Shown here: positions 28,599-35,914 of the stretch, piece by piece
Layout of the letters: each line of letters starts with the position of its first letter
Position numbering within the stretch: position 1 is the first letter of the stretch
Source of the DNA: Bisbaumannia pacifica
GTDB taxonomy: Bacteria > Pseudomonadota > Gammaproteobacteria > Pseudomonadales > Halomonadaceae
Reading direction: 5' to 3'
DNA length: 42,181 nucleotides
Assembly: GCF_007989625.1 (NCBI RefSeq)
Contig: NZ_BJUK01000031.1
Coordinates: 1 to 42,181 of the forward strand
Translations under genes and position numbers: made by a program
The notes under the pieces: model-generated
What the model was told of the DNA's origin: nothing
The model's input: only the letters and a program-made list of their open reading frames with translations
Database searches by the model: none

Positions 28599-29660
28599 GT
28601 GCAACTTACTAGACAGGCGAAGGGGCTGATCGGTGTCGATATCACCTCGGCCACCGTCAAGCTGATCGAACTCAAGGCGGTACAGGGCGGCTTTCGGGTC
28701 GAGAGCTATGCGGTCTGCCCGCTGCGCGAAGGAGCCGTGGTCGAGCGCCGTATCCGCAACATGTCGGCGGTGGTCGAGGCGTTGCAGCGGGCCGTCGAAC
28801 TGGCGCGCCCCACCACCCGGCTCACCGGCGCCGCGGTGCCGGCCAGTGCCGCCATTACCAAGACACTCACCATGCCCGCCTCCCTCAACGATGACGAGAT
28901 CGAGGCGCGCATCCAGATCGAATCCGACAAGCATATTCCCTTCCCATTCAGTGAAGTGGCCTTCGACTTCCAGCGCCTGGGCACCCATGACCGTTATGCC
29001 GATCAGCAGGATGTGCTGCTGGTGGCCTGCCGTCAGCAGGACGTCAGCCAGCTCACCGAGGCCCTGCTGCAGGCGGACCTGACTCCGGCGGCGGTGGACG
29101 TGGAGACCTTCGCCATGGAGCGTGCCTTCACCGAGGTGCGCCACCAGTTGCCCCGGGAAGAGGATGCCAGTGGCGGGGTGGCCCTGGTGGATGTCGGCGC
29201 CACCATGCATGCCTTCCATGTCCTGCGTAACGGACGCATCACCTACAGCCGGGACACCGTCTTCGGCGGGCGCCAACTGACCGACGAGATCGTCAGCCGC
29301 TATGGCCTGAGCGTGGAAGAGGCGGGGCTGGCCAAGAAGCGCGGCGGCCTTCCCGAGGACTACCAGGGCAGCGTGCTGGAGCCCTTTATCGAGACCCTGG
29401 TCCAGCAGGTGGGGCGCTCCTTGCAGCTCTACTACACCGCCGGTCGACGGGAGGAGGTCAAGCGGCTGGTGCTGGTGGGGGGCTCCTGCGTGATCCCCGG
29501 CCTGCAGGAGCGCCTGGCGGCCGACAGCGGCATGGAGGTGGTGGTCGCCAATCCCTTCCTGCGCATGAAGGTCAATTCGCGCATCGATATCCACACCCTG
29601 GCCAGTGATGCCCCCGCCATGCTCACGGCCTGCGGTCTGGCAATGAGGTCGCGCCCATGA
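28599..29660 (+). CDS. pilM: Type IV pilus assembly protein PilM
   Basis: Actin-like cytoplasmic ATPase of 353 residues that binds the PilN N-terminus and joins the alignment subcomplex to the motor. The N-terminal KGLIGVDITSATVKLIELK (8-26) is the phosphate-1 region, VALVDVGATMHAFHV (187-201) phosphate-2, and VLVGGSCVIPGL the adenosine region. The start is GTG at 28599, preceded by AGGGGG at about eight bases; no ATG is suitably placed. The TGA overlaps pilN by four bases. Confidence 0.95.
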   Translation: MQLTRQAKGLIGVDITSATVKLIELKAVQGGFRVESYAVCPLREGAVVERRIRNMSAVVEALQRAVELARPTTRLTGAAVPASAAITKTLTMPASLNDDEIEARIQIESDKHIPFPFSEVAFDFQRLGTHDRYADQQDVLLVACRQQDVSQLTEALLQADLTPAAVDVETFAMERAFTEVRHQLPREEDASGGVALVDVGATMHAFHVLRNGRITYSRDTVFGGRQLTDEIVSRYGLSVEEAGLAKKRGGLPEDYQGSVLEPFIETLVQQVGRSLQLYYTAGRREEVKRLVLVGGSCVIPGLQERLAADSGMEVVVANPFLRMKVNSRIDIHTLASDAPAMLTACGLAMRSRP

Positions 29661-30226
29661 CGATCGAGATCAATCTGTTGCCCTGGCGCGAGCAGCGTCG
29701 GGAGCGTCGCAGCAAGCGCTTCCAGTTGGCCCTGATGGCCATGGTGGTGGTGGGGTTGGCCGGTGGGGCCGGCATGACTTACTACTACCAGCAGGCCCTG
29801 GACGTACAGCAGCAGCGCAATGCCCATATCACCGCCCAGTCGGCCCGGCTCGATCGGGACATCCGCTCGATTCGCGAGTACGAGGCCGAGATCGAGCGTT
29901 TGGAGGCGCAGATCGCGGTCTTCCGTCGCCTTCAGGAGGGGCGTCCGCAGACCGTGCATGTCTTCAACCAACTGACCGCCAGCCTTGAGGAAGGGGTCCA
30001 CTACACCGAACTGACCCGTCAGGGCGACCAGCTACGCCTCACCGGCCTGGCCGAGAACAATCGCCAGGTCTCCGATCAACTGCGTGCCCTGGGAGCCGCC
30101 ACGGCCTTCGACGTGCCCAGCCTCTCCGAGGTGGAGGCCGACGAAGGGCAGGCGCGGCGGCGCTTCAGTCTCAGCGTGCCGCAGCGCATGCCGGGCCAGC
30201 CACTGGCCGAGGAGGACGAGTCATGA
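29657..30226 (+). CDS. pilN: Type IV pilus assembly protein PilN
   Basis: Bitopic inner-membrane protein of 189 residues. The cytoplasmic N-terminus carries INLLPWRE (5-12), the PilM-binding motif, followed by one membrane helix (about 24-45), a coiled-coil stretch (53-100) and a periplasmic ferredoxin-like domain. It pairs with PilO. The C-terminus RMPGQPLAEEDES is echoed by the three mini-ORFs that follow, showing that the repeat includes the end of this gene. The stop overlaps the first mini-ORF start (ATGA). Confidence 0.95.
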   Translation: MTIEINLLPWREQRRERRSKRFQLALMAMVVVGLAGGAGMTYYYQQALDVQQQRNAHITAQSARLDRDIRSIREYEAEIERLEAQIAVFRRLQEGRPQTVHVFNQLTASLEEGVHYTELTRQGDQLRLTGLAENNRQVSDQLRALGAATAFDVPSLSEVEADEGQARRRFSLSVPQRMPGQPLAEEDES

Positions 30227-30318
30227 GTCTTTCCGGGGCGAGATCGAGAGAGTGGCGCCGGTTCAATCAGTGGACGCGCATGCCGGAGACGTCGGTCTTC
30301 GAGGAGGATGCGTCATGA
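30223..30318 (+). CDS. Mini-ORF 1 at the pilN/pilO junction (31 aa)
   Basis: The ORF begins MSLSGARSREWRRFNQW and ends EEDAS. A perfect AGGAGG (30210-30215) lies seven bases before the ATG. The ATG overlaps the pilN stop, and the TGA overlaps mini-ORF 2. The N-terminus copies that of PilO (MSLSG.EWRRL), the C-terminus that of PilN. No known domain; probably translated because of its position, product perhaps unstable. Confidence 0.5.
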   Translation: MSLSGARSREWRRFNQWTRMPETSVFEEDAS

Positions 30319-30410
30319 GTCTTTCCGGGGCGAGATCGAGAGAGTGGCGCCGGCTCAATCAGTGGGTGCGCATGCCGGGGGCGTCGGTCATCGAGGAGGA
30401 TGCGTCATGA
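30315..30410 (+). CDS. Mini-ORF 2 at the pilN/pilO junction (31 aa)
   Basis: Second unit: MSLSGARSREWRRLNQW, then VRMPGASVIEEDAS. AGGAGG (30302-30307) is seven bases before the ATG. It overlaps both neighbours by ATGA. Of the three it has the closest match to PilN's RMPG...EED ending. Confidence 0.5.
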   Translation: MSLSGARSREWRRLNQWVRMPGASVIEEDAS

Positions 30411-30502
30411 GTCTTTCCGGAGCGAGATCGAGAGAGTGGCGCCGGCTCAGTCAGTGGGTGCGCATGCTGGTGGCGACGGCCATCGAGGAGGACGAGTCAT
30501 GA
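30407..30502 (+). CDS. Mini-ORF 3 at the pilN/pilO junction (31 aa)
   Basis: Third unit: MSLSGARSREWRRLSQW, then VRMLVATAIEEDES. AGGAGG (30394-30399) precedes the ATG by seven bases. Its last codons and the DNA GACGAGTCATGAG are identical to the end of pilN. Its TGA overlaps the pilO ATG, so the AGGAGG serving PilO (30486-30491) lies inside this mini-ORF. Confidence 0.5.
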   Translation: MSLSGARSREWRRLSQWVRMLVATAIEEDES

Positions 30503-31122
30503 GTCTTTCCGGAGAGTGGCGTCGGCTCAAGGAGCTGGATTGGCGCGAGCTCGATCTGCGTGAGGCGGGCGGCTGGCCCTGGTCGCTGCAGTTGATCTGC
30601 TGCCTGCTGGTGCTGGGGCTGACCTTCGCCGGCATGCATTGGTACCTGGCCTCTCCCAAGGCGGAGGAGCTGGCCCGGGCCGAGGGCGAAGAATCTAGCC
30701 TGCTGGAAGAATATCGCGGCAAGGCGGCCCAGGCGGCCAACCTGCCGGCCATGCGCGAGCGCAATGCGGCGCTGCAGGCGCGTCTCGATACGCTGCTGGA
30801 GATGCTGCCCAGCGGCGCCGAGATTCCCTCGTTGATCGACAATATCAGCGAAACGGCCATCGACAATCAGCTGCTCATCGATGCGATCCGGCTGCGTGCC
30901 CCGGTGCCCCAGGAGTACTACGTGGAGCAGCCCTTCGATATTCAGGTGGAGGGGGATTATCACCGTATCGCCTCCTTCCTTTCCGGGGTGGCGGGGCTGC
31001 CGCGCATCGTCACCCAGCACGACTTTACCCTGGCGCCGGTGGGTGGGGGCGGCCGTCTGCGCCTGTCGCTGCTGGCCAAGACCTACAGCTATCGCCATGA
31101 CGGCGGGGAGGAGAGCCCATGA
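30499..31122 (+). CDS. pilO: Type IV pilus assembly protein PilO
   Basis: Inner-membrane alignment protein of 207 residues. A cytoplasmic start (MSLSGEWRRLKELDWRELDL) precedes one membrane helix (about 28-50), a coiled coil (55-105) and a periplasmic domain with EYYVEQPFDIQVEGDYHRIASFL (about 140-162). It forms heterodimers with PilN and binds PilP. The ATG at 30499 has AGGAGG seven bases upstream. In other genomes pilO follows pilN directly; here three duplicated mini-ORFs intervene. It overlaps pilP by four bases. Confidence 0.94.
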   Translation: MSLSGEWRRLKELDWRELDLREAGGWPWSLQLICCLLVLGLTFAGMHWYLASPKAEELARAEGEESSLLEEYRGKAAQAANLPAMRERNAALQARLDTLLEMLPSGAEIPSLIDNISETAIDNQLLIDAIRLRAPVPQEYYVEQPFDIQVEGDYHRIASFLSGVAGLPRIVTQHDFTLAPVGGGGRLRLSLLAKTYSYRHDGGEESP

Positions 31123-31664
31123 AGTCACGCCTTGCGCGGGGCGGCGGCCTGCTGCTGCTCGTCGGTCTGGCGGGGTGCAGCGATCCCGATATCGCCGGCC
31201 TCGATCGTCAATTGGCGGAAATACGCGCCAACCCGGGACGCCTGGAGCTATCGGCACTACCGGATACGCCGAAGTACGTGGCCATTCCCTATGCTCAGGC
31301 CGATCGGCGCAGCCCCTTTATGGCCCGCCTGCCGGAGCCGGAGGCGGGGCTGGTCGGCGGTTCCGAGGAGTTGGCGCCGGACATGGCGCGGCCCAAGGAG
31401 CCGCTGGAGCTCTATCCCCTCGAGCGGCTGGCGCTGGTCGGCACCCTCTCGGTAGGGGGGCAGCCCTCGGCACTGGTCAGGGCGCCGGACGGCGAGGTGC
31501 ACCGTCTGCGCAACGGCAATTACATGGGCACCGATTTCGGGCGCATCGTCAGCATCACCGAGGCCTCCGTACAACTGGTGGAGGTGGTGCCCAACGGTCG
31601 CGGGGGGTGGATCGAACGAGTGCGCAGCCTATCGCTGAATGGGGGGGGGCGTCAGCGTGGCTGA
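31119..31664 (+). CDS. pilP: Type IV pilus lipoprotein PilP
   Basis: Inner-membrane lipoprotein of 181 residues linking PilN/PilO to the PilQ secretin. The signal peptide ends with the lipobox LAGC (Cys20), followed by Ser, Asp. An unfolded segment (21-90) and a beta-rich HR domain follow (ELYPLERLALVGTLSVGGQPSALVRAPDG, about 96-124; LVEVVPNGRGGWIER). It ends with a Gly/Arg-rich tail encoded by a run of eight or nine G, a potential slippage site close to the stop. Confidence 0.93.
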   Translation: MKSRLARGGGLLLLVGLAGCSDPDIAGLDRQLAEIRANPGRLELSALPDTPKYVAIPYAQADRRSPFMARLPEPEAGLVGGSEELAPDMARPKEPLELYPLERLALVGTLSVGGQPSALVRAPDGEVHRLRNGNYMGTDFGRIVSITEASVQLVEVVPNGRGGWIERVRSLSLNGGGRQRG

Positions 31665-31707
31665 TGGCCAGGCGGCGTAAAGACCAACAGGGCAAGGGGA
31701 AGGGATC

Positions 31708-33789
31708 ATGCAAACCATCACGCGCTATCTGGCAATGTTTTGCCTGTCACTGCTGGGCGGGGGGGCCGCCTGGGCGGCATCGACCCTGACGGACCTGGAC
31801 TATCGGCAGGCGGGCGAGGGGGTCGAGGTCGAACTGCATTTCGAGGGCGGCGTGCCCGAGGTGCGCGGCTATCGGCTCGATGGGCCGCCGCGCCTGACCA
31901 TCGATCTGATGGAGACCGCCAGCCTGGTGGATCGTCCGCGTCAGTCCCTCGACCTGGGGGGCGTGGAGCAGGTCACTACCCTGCAGGCCGGGTCGCGGAC
32001 CCGGTTGGTCTTTACCCTCGACGAGGAGCTGCCCTATTCCACGCGCCAGGAGGGGGATCGGTTGATCCTGGCCATCGGCGGCGCCGGCGGGGCGTCCTCG
32101 TCGGTGGTCGCCGCCGCCTCGCCCACGACCACCACCACCACGACCACGGCGGTCGTCCGGGAGCCGCGCATCGAGGATATCGATTTCCGCCGCGGCGCCG
32201 ATGGTGCCGGGCGTCTGATCGTGACCTTCGATCGTAGCGGTATCGAGAGCCGGGTTCGCGAGGCCAGTGACAACCGCATCCTCGCGGAGCTGCGCGGGGT
32301 GCGACTGCCGGCGTCCCTGGATCAGGTGCTCGACGTCACCGACTTCGCCACGCCGCTGAGCCGCATCGTACCGCGCCCCGGCCGCGAAGGGGTGACCCTG
32401 GAGCTGCAGGCCAGTGATGACTTCGCCATGTTCTCCACCCATAGCGGGCGGGAGTTGATCATCGAGGCTCAGCCGGTGGCGGCGCCGGCGCCGCAGCAAG
32501 TGACGCGCCCCGAGCAGCGCAGCTTCAGTGGCGAGCGTATCACCCTGAACTTCCAGGATATCGAGGTGCGCTCGGTGCTCTCCATCATCGCCGACTTTAC
32601 CGGGTTGAATATCGTCGCCAGCGATAGCGTTACCGGTCGGGTGACCCTCAACCTGCAGGACGTGCCCTGGGACCAGGCCCTGGACCTGGTGCTCAAGAGT
32701 CACGGCCTGGCCAGTCGTCAGGAGGGCAACGTGATCGTGGTGGCACCGGCGGCGGAGTTGGCCAATATCGAGCGCCAGGAGATCGAGGCGCGGGAGCAGA
32801 TGGAGGTGCTGGCGCCTCTGGTGACCCGTTATGTGCAGATCAACTATGCTCGGGCCGCCGACCTGGCCGGGCTGTTGCGCGGCGGCGAGGAGGGCTTCGG
32901 CCTGCTCACCGAGCGTGGCCGGGTCAGTGTCGACGCGCGCACCAACACCCTGCTGATTCAGGACACCGCCGAGCAGCTCGAGCAGATCCTCGACACCATC
33001 GAGCAACTGGACGTGGCGGTGCGCCAGGTACAGATCGAGGCGCGGATCGTCATCGCCCGGGATAGCACCAGCCGCGAGCTGGGGGTCAACTGGGGGCTGT
33101 CGCGCCCCGGAGGCAGCAATATCGACCTGGATGGCGCTGCCACCGGTCCCGGTCAGACTTTCTTCGATCCGGTGGAGGGCGAGTTGGTCTACCGCGATCG
33201 CGGTGGCCTGGCGGTGGACCTGGGTGGCGATCGCGACCCGCTGACCTCCTTCGCCTTCGGCTACCTCTCCGGGGATATCCTCATCGACCTGGAGCTGCGT
33301 GCCCTGGAGAGCGAGGGGCGCAGCCAGACCATCTCCCAGCCCCGGGTGATTACCGCCAACCAGCGCACCGCCATTATCAAACAGGGCGAGGAGCGGGCCT
33401 TCCAGACGGTCAGCGACAGCGGCACCGAGACCGACTTCAAGGAAGCGGTGCTCTCCCTGGAGGTGACCCCGCAGATCACCCCGGACAATCGCATCGTCAT
33501 GGACCTGCTGATCACCAACGATAGCTTCCGGGATACCTTCGTCGGCAGCGAGCCGCCCATCGACCGCAACGAAATCCAGACTCAGGTGCTGGTCAACAAC
33601 GGCGAAACGGTGGTCCTGGGGGGGATCCTGACCACCGAGCAGATCCGCAGCCTCTTCGAGACGCCGCTGCTGTCGGACATCCCGATCATCGGCAACCTCT
33701 TCCGCTATACCCAAGAGAGCAATGAAAAGGTAGAGTTGCTGATATTCATCACACCCACGATCCTCGAGGATGGGCTGGCACTTCGCTGA
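31708..33789 (+). CDS. pilQ: Type IV pilus secretin PilQ
   Basis: Outer-membrane secretin of 693 residues through which the pilus emerges. Signal peptide 1-23 (cleavage after AWA), two AMIN peptidoglycan-binding domains (about 26-122 and 155-253), separated by a Thr run (140-147), then the STN/N0 domain with [35 protein letters not shown] (319-329), N1 and the secretin core ending [24 protein letters not shown] and [10 protein letters not shown]. The TGA shares one base with the aroK ATG (TGATG), suggesting coupling. Confidence 0.96.
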   Translation: MQTITRYLAMFCLSLLGGGAAWAASTLTDLDYRQAGEGVEVELHFEGGVPEVRGYRLDGPPRLTIDLMETASLVDRPRQSLDLGGVEQVTTLQAGSRTRLVFTLDEELPYSTRQEGDRLILAIGGAGGASSSVVAAASPTTTTTTTTAVVREPRIEDIDFRRGADGAGRLIVTFDRSGIESRVREASDNRILAELRGVRLPASLDQVLDVTDFATPLSRIVPRPGREGVTLELQASDDFAMFSTHSGRELIIEAQPVAAPAPQQVTRPEQRSFSGERITLNFQDIEVRSVLSIIADFTGLNIVASDSVTGRVTLNLQDVPWDQALDLVLKSHGLASRQEGNVIVVAPAAELANIERQEIEAREQMEVLAPLVTRYVQINYARAADLAGLLRGGEEGFGLLTERGRVSVDARTNTLLIQDTAEQLEQILDTIEQLDVAVRQVQIEARIVIARDSTSRELGVNWGLSRPGGSNIDLDGAATGPGQTFFDPVEGELVYRDRGGLAVDLGGDRDPLTSFAFGYLSGDILIDLELRALESEGRSQTISQPRVITANQRTAIIKQGEERAFQTVSDSGTETDFKEAVLSLEVTPQITPDNRIVMDLLITNDSFRDTFVGSEPPIDRNEIQTQVLVNNGETVVLGGILTTEQIRSLFETPLLSDIPIIGNLFRYTQESNEKVELLIFITPTILEDGLALR

Positions 33790-34334
33790 TGCAGGACTTA
33801 CCCAATCTCTTTCTCATCGGCCCCATGGGGGCCGGCAAGAGCACCATCGGCCGCCTCCTGGCGGCCGAGCTGTGCCGTGACTTCTATGACAGCGACCACG
33901 AGATCCAGGCGCGCTGTGGTGCCGATATCCCCTGGATCTTCGATGTCGAGGGGGAAGCCGGGTTTCGCGAGCGCGAGTCCCAGGTGATCGATGAGCTGAC
34001 GCAGCTATCGGGCGTCGTCATGGCCACCGGCGGCGGCGCGGTGATCCGCGAGGTCAATCGGCGCGCCCTGCGCGAGCGGGGGACCGTCATCTACCTCTAT
34101 ACCACGGTGGAGCAGCAGCTCAGGCGCACCGCCAAGGATCGCAATCGCCCCCTGCTCCAGGCCGAGGATCCCGGTCAAGTGCTGAGGGATCTCTTCGCCG
34201 CGCGGGACCCCCTCTATCGTGCCACGGCGGACCTGATCGTGCGCACCGATCGCCGCGGCCCCAAGGCGGTGGCCGGTGAGATCGTGCGCCGGGTCACCAA
34301 GCTGGTCGACCCGCTCAAGTCCTGCAAGGCGTGA
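33789..34334 (+). CDS. aroK: Shikimate kinase
   Basis: Phosphorylates shikimate at O3. The 181 residues include Walker [10 protein letters not shown] (11-19), the shikimate-binding Asp36 (SDHEI), Arg60 (GFRERE), the GGG loop (ATGGGAV, 79-85) and the lid DRNRPLL (117-123). It starts within the pilQ stop codon. The coupling pilQ-aroK-aroB is common in gammaproteobacteria. Confidence 0.96.
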   Translation: MQDLPNLFLIGPMGAGKSTIGRLLAAELCRDFYDSDHEIQARCGADIPWIFDVEGEAGFRERESQVIDELTQLSGVVMATGGGAVIREVNRRALRERGTVIYLYTTVEQQLRRTAKDRNRPLLQAEDPGQVLRDLFAARDPLYRATADLIVRTDRRGPKAVAGEIVRRVTKLVDPLKSCKA

Positions 34335-34368
34335 TGCCCTCCTCAGTAACCTTCGGTGCTACCCCTCC

Positions 34369-35475
34369 ATGAGCCAAGTCACCTCTTCTGTCAGTACCCT
34401 TAGCGTCGATCTCGGCGAGCGCAGCTACCCCATTCATGTCGGTGCCGGTCTGCTGGGGGATCCCCAGTGGCTGGCCCCCTATCTGGCCGGTCGCCAGGTG
34501 ATGATCGTCACCAACGAGACGGTGGCGCCCCTCTACCTGGCGGCCTTCAGGGCCGGCCTGCCCGAGGGGCTCGAGGTGCGTGAGGTGATCCTGCCTGACG
34601 GCGAGCATACCAAGACCCTGGCCAGCGTCGAGCGGATCTGGGATGCCTTGCTGGAGGCCGGCTTTAATCGCCGCTGCACCCTGGTGGCCCTGGGGGGCGG
34701 GGTGATCGGCGACATGACCGGCTATGCCGCCGCCTGCTACCAGCGCGGGGTGGCCTTTATCCAGGTGCCCACGACATTGCTCTCCCAGGTCGACTCCTCG
34801 GTGGGGGGCAAGACCGGTGTCAATCATCCCCGCGGCAAGAACATGATCGGTGCCTTCTGGCAGCCCCGTGCCGTGCTGATCGACACCGCCACCCTGGGCA
34901 GCCTGCCGGCCAGGGAGCTCTCCGCCGGCCTGGCGGAGGTGATCAAGTATGGCCTGATCCGCGATGTGGATTTCCTGGCCTGGCTGGAGGCGCGGATGGC
35001 GGACTTGCGCGACCTCGACGAGGCGGCCCTGCGCGAGGCGATCCTGCGCAGCTGTGCCATCAAGGCCGAGGTGGTGGCCGCCGACGAGACCGAGCAGGGG
35101 GTGCGTGCCCTGCTCAACCTGGGGCACACCTTCGGGCACGCCATCGAGGCCTACCAGGGCTATGGTGCCTGGCTGCATGGCGAGGCGGTGGGGGCCGGCA
35201 TGCTGATGGCCGCCGAGCTCTCCGCGCGACTGGGCTGGCTCACCCGGGATGAGGTAGCGCGGGTGACGACGGTGATCGAGGCGGCGGGCCTGCCGCTGGC
35301 GGCGCCGGCGGCCATGGACGAGGAGGCCTTCCTGGTGCCCATGCGCCTCGACAAGAAGAATATCGATGCCCGCCTGCGCTTGATCCTGCTGCGGCGGTTG
35401 GGGGAGGCCTGTGTGTATGACGAGACGCCGCCGGAGCAGCTGCATGGTGTGCTGACGGACTTTCCTAGGCAGTGA
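34369..35475 (+). CDS. aroB: 3-dehydroquinate synthase
   Basis: Converts DAHP, the product of the enzyme at 4056, to 3-dehydroquinate with NAD and a divalent metal. The 368 residues show [16 protein letters not shown] (104-119), [37 protein letters not shown] with the metal-binding Glu, and the metal-binding His of [11 protein letters not shown] and of WLHGEAVG. The open frame extends upstream over the aroK end, but homology begins at ATG 34369. No SD is obvious; a strong terminator follows. Confidence 0.96.
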   Translation: MSQVTSSVSTLSVDLGERSYPIHVGAGLLGDPQWLAPYLAGRQVMIVTNETVAPLYLAAFRAGLPEGLEVREVILPDGEHTKTLASVERIWDALLEAGFNRRCTLVALGGGVIGDMTGYAAACYQRGVAFIQVPTTLLSQVDSSVGGKTGVNHPRGKNMIGAFWQPRAVLIDTATLGSLPARELSAGLAEVIKYGLIRDVDFLAWLEARMADLRDLDEAALREAILRSCAIKAEVVAADETEQGVRALLNLGHTFGHAIEAYQGYGAWLHGEAVGAGMLMAAELSARLGWLTRDEVARVTTVIEAAGLPLAAPAAMDEEAFLVPMRLDKKNIDARLRLILLRRLGEACVYDETPPEQLHGVLTDFPRQ

Positions 35476-35502
35476 TATTTTCTAGAAAATAAATTCTTCA
35501 CA

Positions 35503-35545
35503 AGAAAAGCGGCGGCTACCTTGGGGTGGCCGCCGCTTTTCTTTT
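35503..35545 (+). terminator. Terminator of the pilMNOPQ-aroK-aroB operon
   Basis: AGAAAAGCGGCGGC (35503-35516) pairs with GCCGCCGCTTTTCT (35529-35542), 14 perfect pairs, followed by TTT. The A/T-rich outer part makes it usable in both directions. Confidence 0.92.
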
Positions 35546-35914
35546 GGGACGTAGCCTATGTCTGGAGAGTATGCGATTCATGAATTCGTATGCCTTATGC
35601 ATGATCGGTATGGGTGGAAGTCGGGGTTGTTAGACTAAAGTCTATTATTGTGATCGTTATCGAGAGGGTGGCGTCAAGTCATTGAACTGGCGAGTTTTTT
35701 CTTCGTTGGGTGTGGCTAACTCATCGATTTATTGAGATTTTTTGGGGGGCGGTCGGGGCCGGGAATTGCGCGGGGAAGGGGGGCTGGCTATGCTGGACAG
35801 CCTTTTTACTGCTTCATGGCCGCCCGATACTGCGTATCTATAAAAAAATAAAAACAGATAAAAATATCATGGCTGGTCAGGAAATAAAAGACATCTAGCT
35901 TGAGGGACACGCCC
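35546..35914 (+). other. AT-rich gene-free region upstream of gltB
   Basis: About 370 bp that stand out by low G+C, with T and A runs (35695-35700, 35741-35746, 35841-35860). It contains TAGACTAAAGTCTA (35631-35644), two 6-base arms around AA, directly after TTGT, which looks like an operator. TATAAA (about 35839) is a possible -10 without a good -35. I see no sigma-54 site. A 62-codon open frame here has no homology or ribosome-binding site that I trust. Probably the gltBD control region. Confidence 0.5.

Larger units (their letters stand above)
30223..30498 (+). repeat. Three tandem 92-bp copies of the pilN/pilO junction
   Basis: Units start at 30223, 30315 and 30407 with exact period 92, and the array ends at the pilO ATG (30499). 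Each unit runs from a pilO-like start (ATGAGTCTTTCCGG) to a pilN-like end (GAGGAGGA..GTC). Copies are about 85-93% identical. The real pilO start resembles a fourth copy lacking the 12 bases GCGAGATCGAGA or an equivalent stretch. Confidence 0.95.

Noticed and set aside
30223-30502. Mini-ORFs as a frameshifted pilO pseudogene
   Set aside because: Each unit keeps its own perfect Shine-Dalgarno, start and stop, and a complete pilO follows.
35655-35690. Possible sigma-54 promoter (TGGCG...TTGA) before gltB
   Set aside because: The spacing between the GG and the position expected for GC does not fit the -24/-12 pattern.
35710-35898. 62-codon open frame upstream of gltB
   Set aside because: No convincing ribosome-binding site or homology, and the composition is that of the AT-rich control region.
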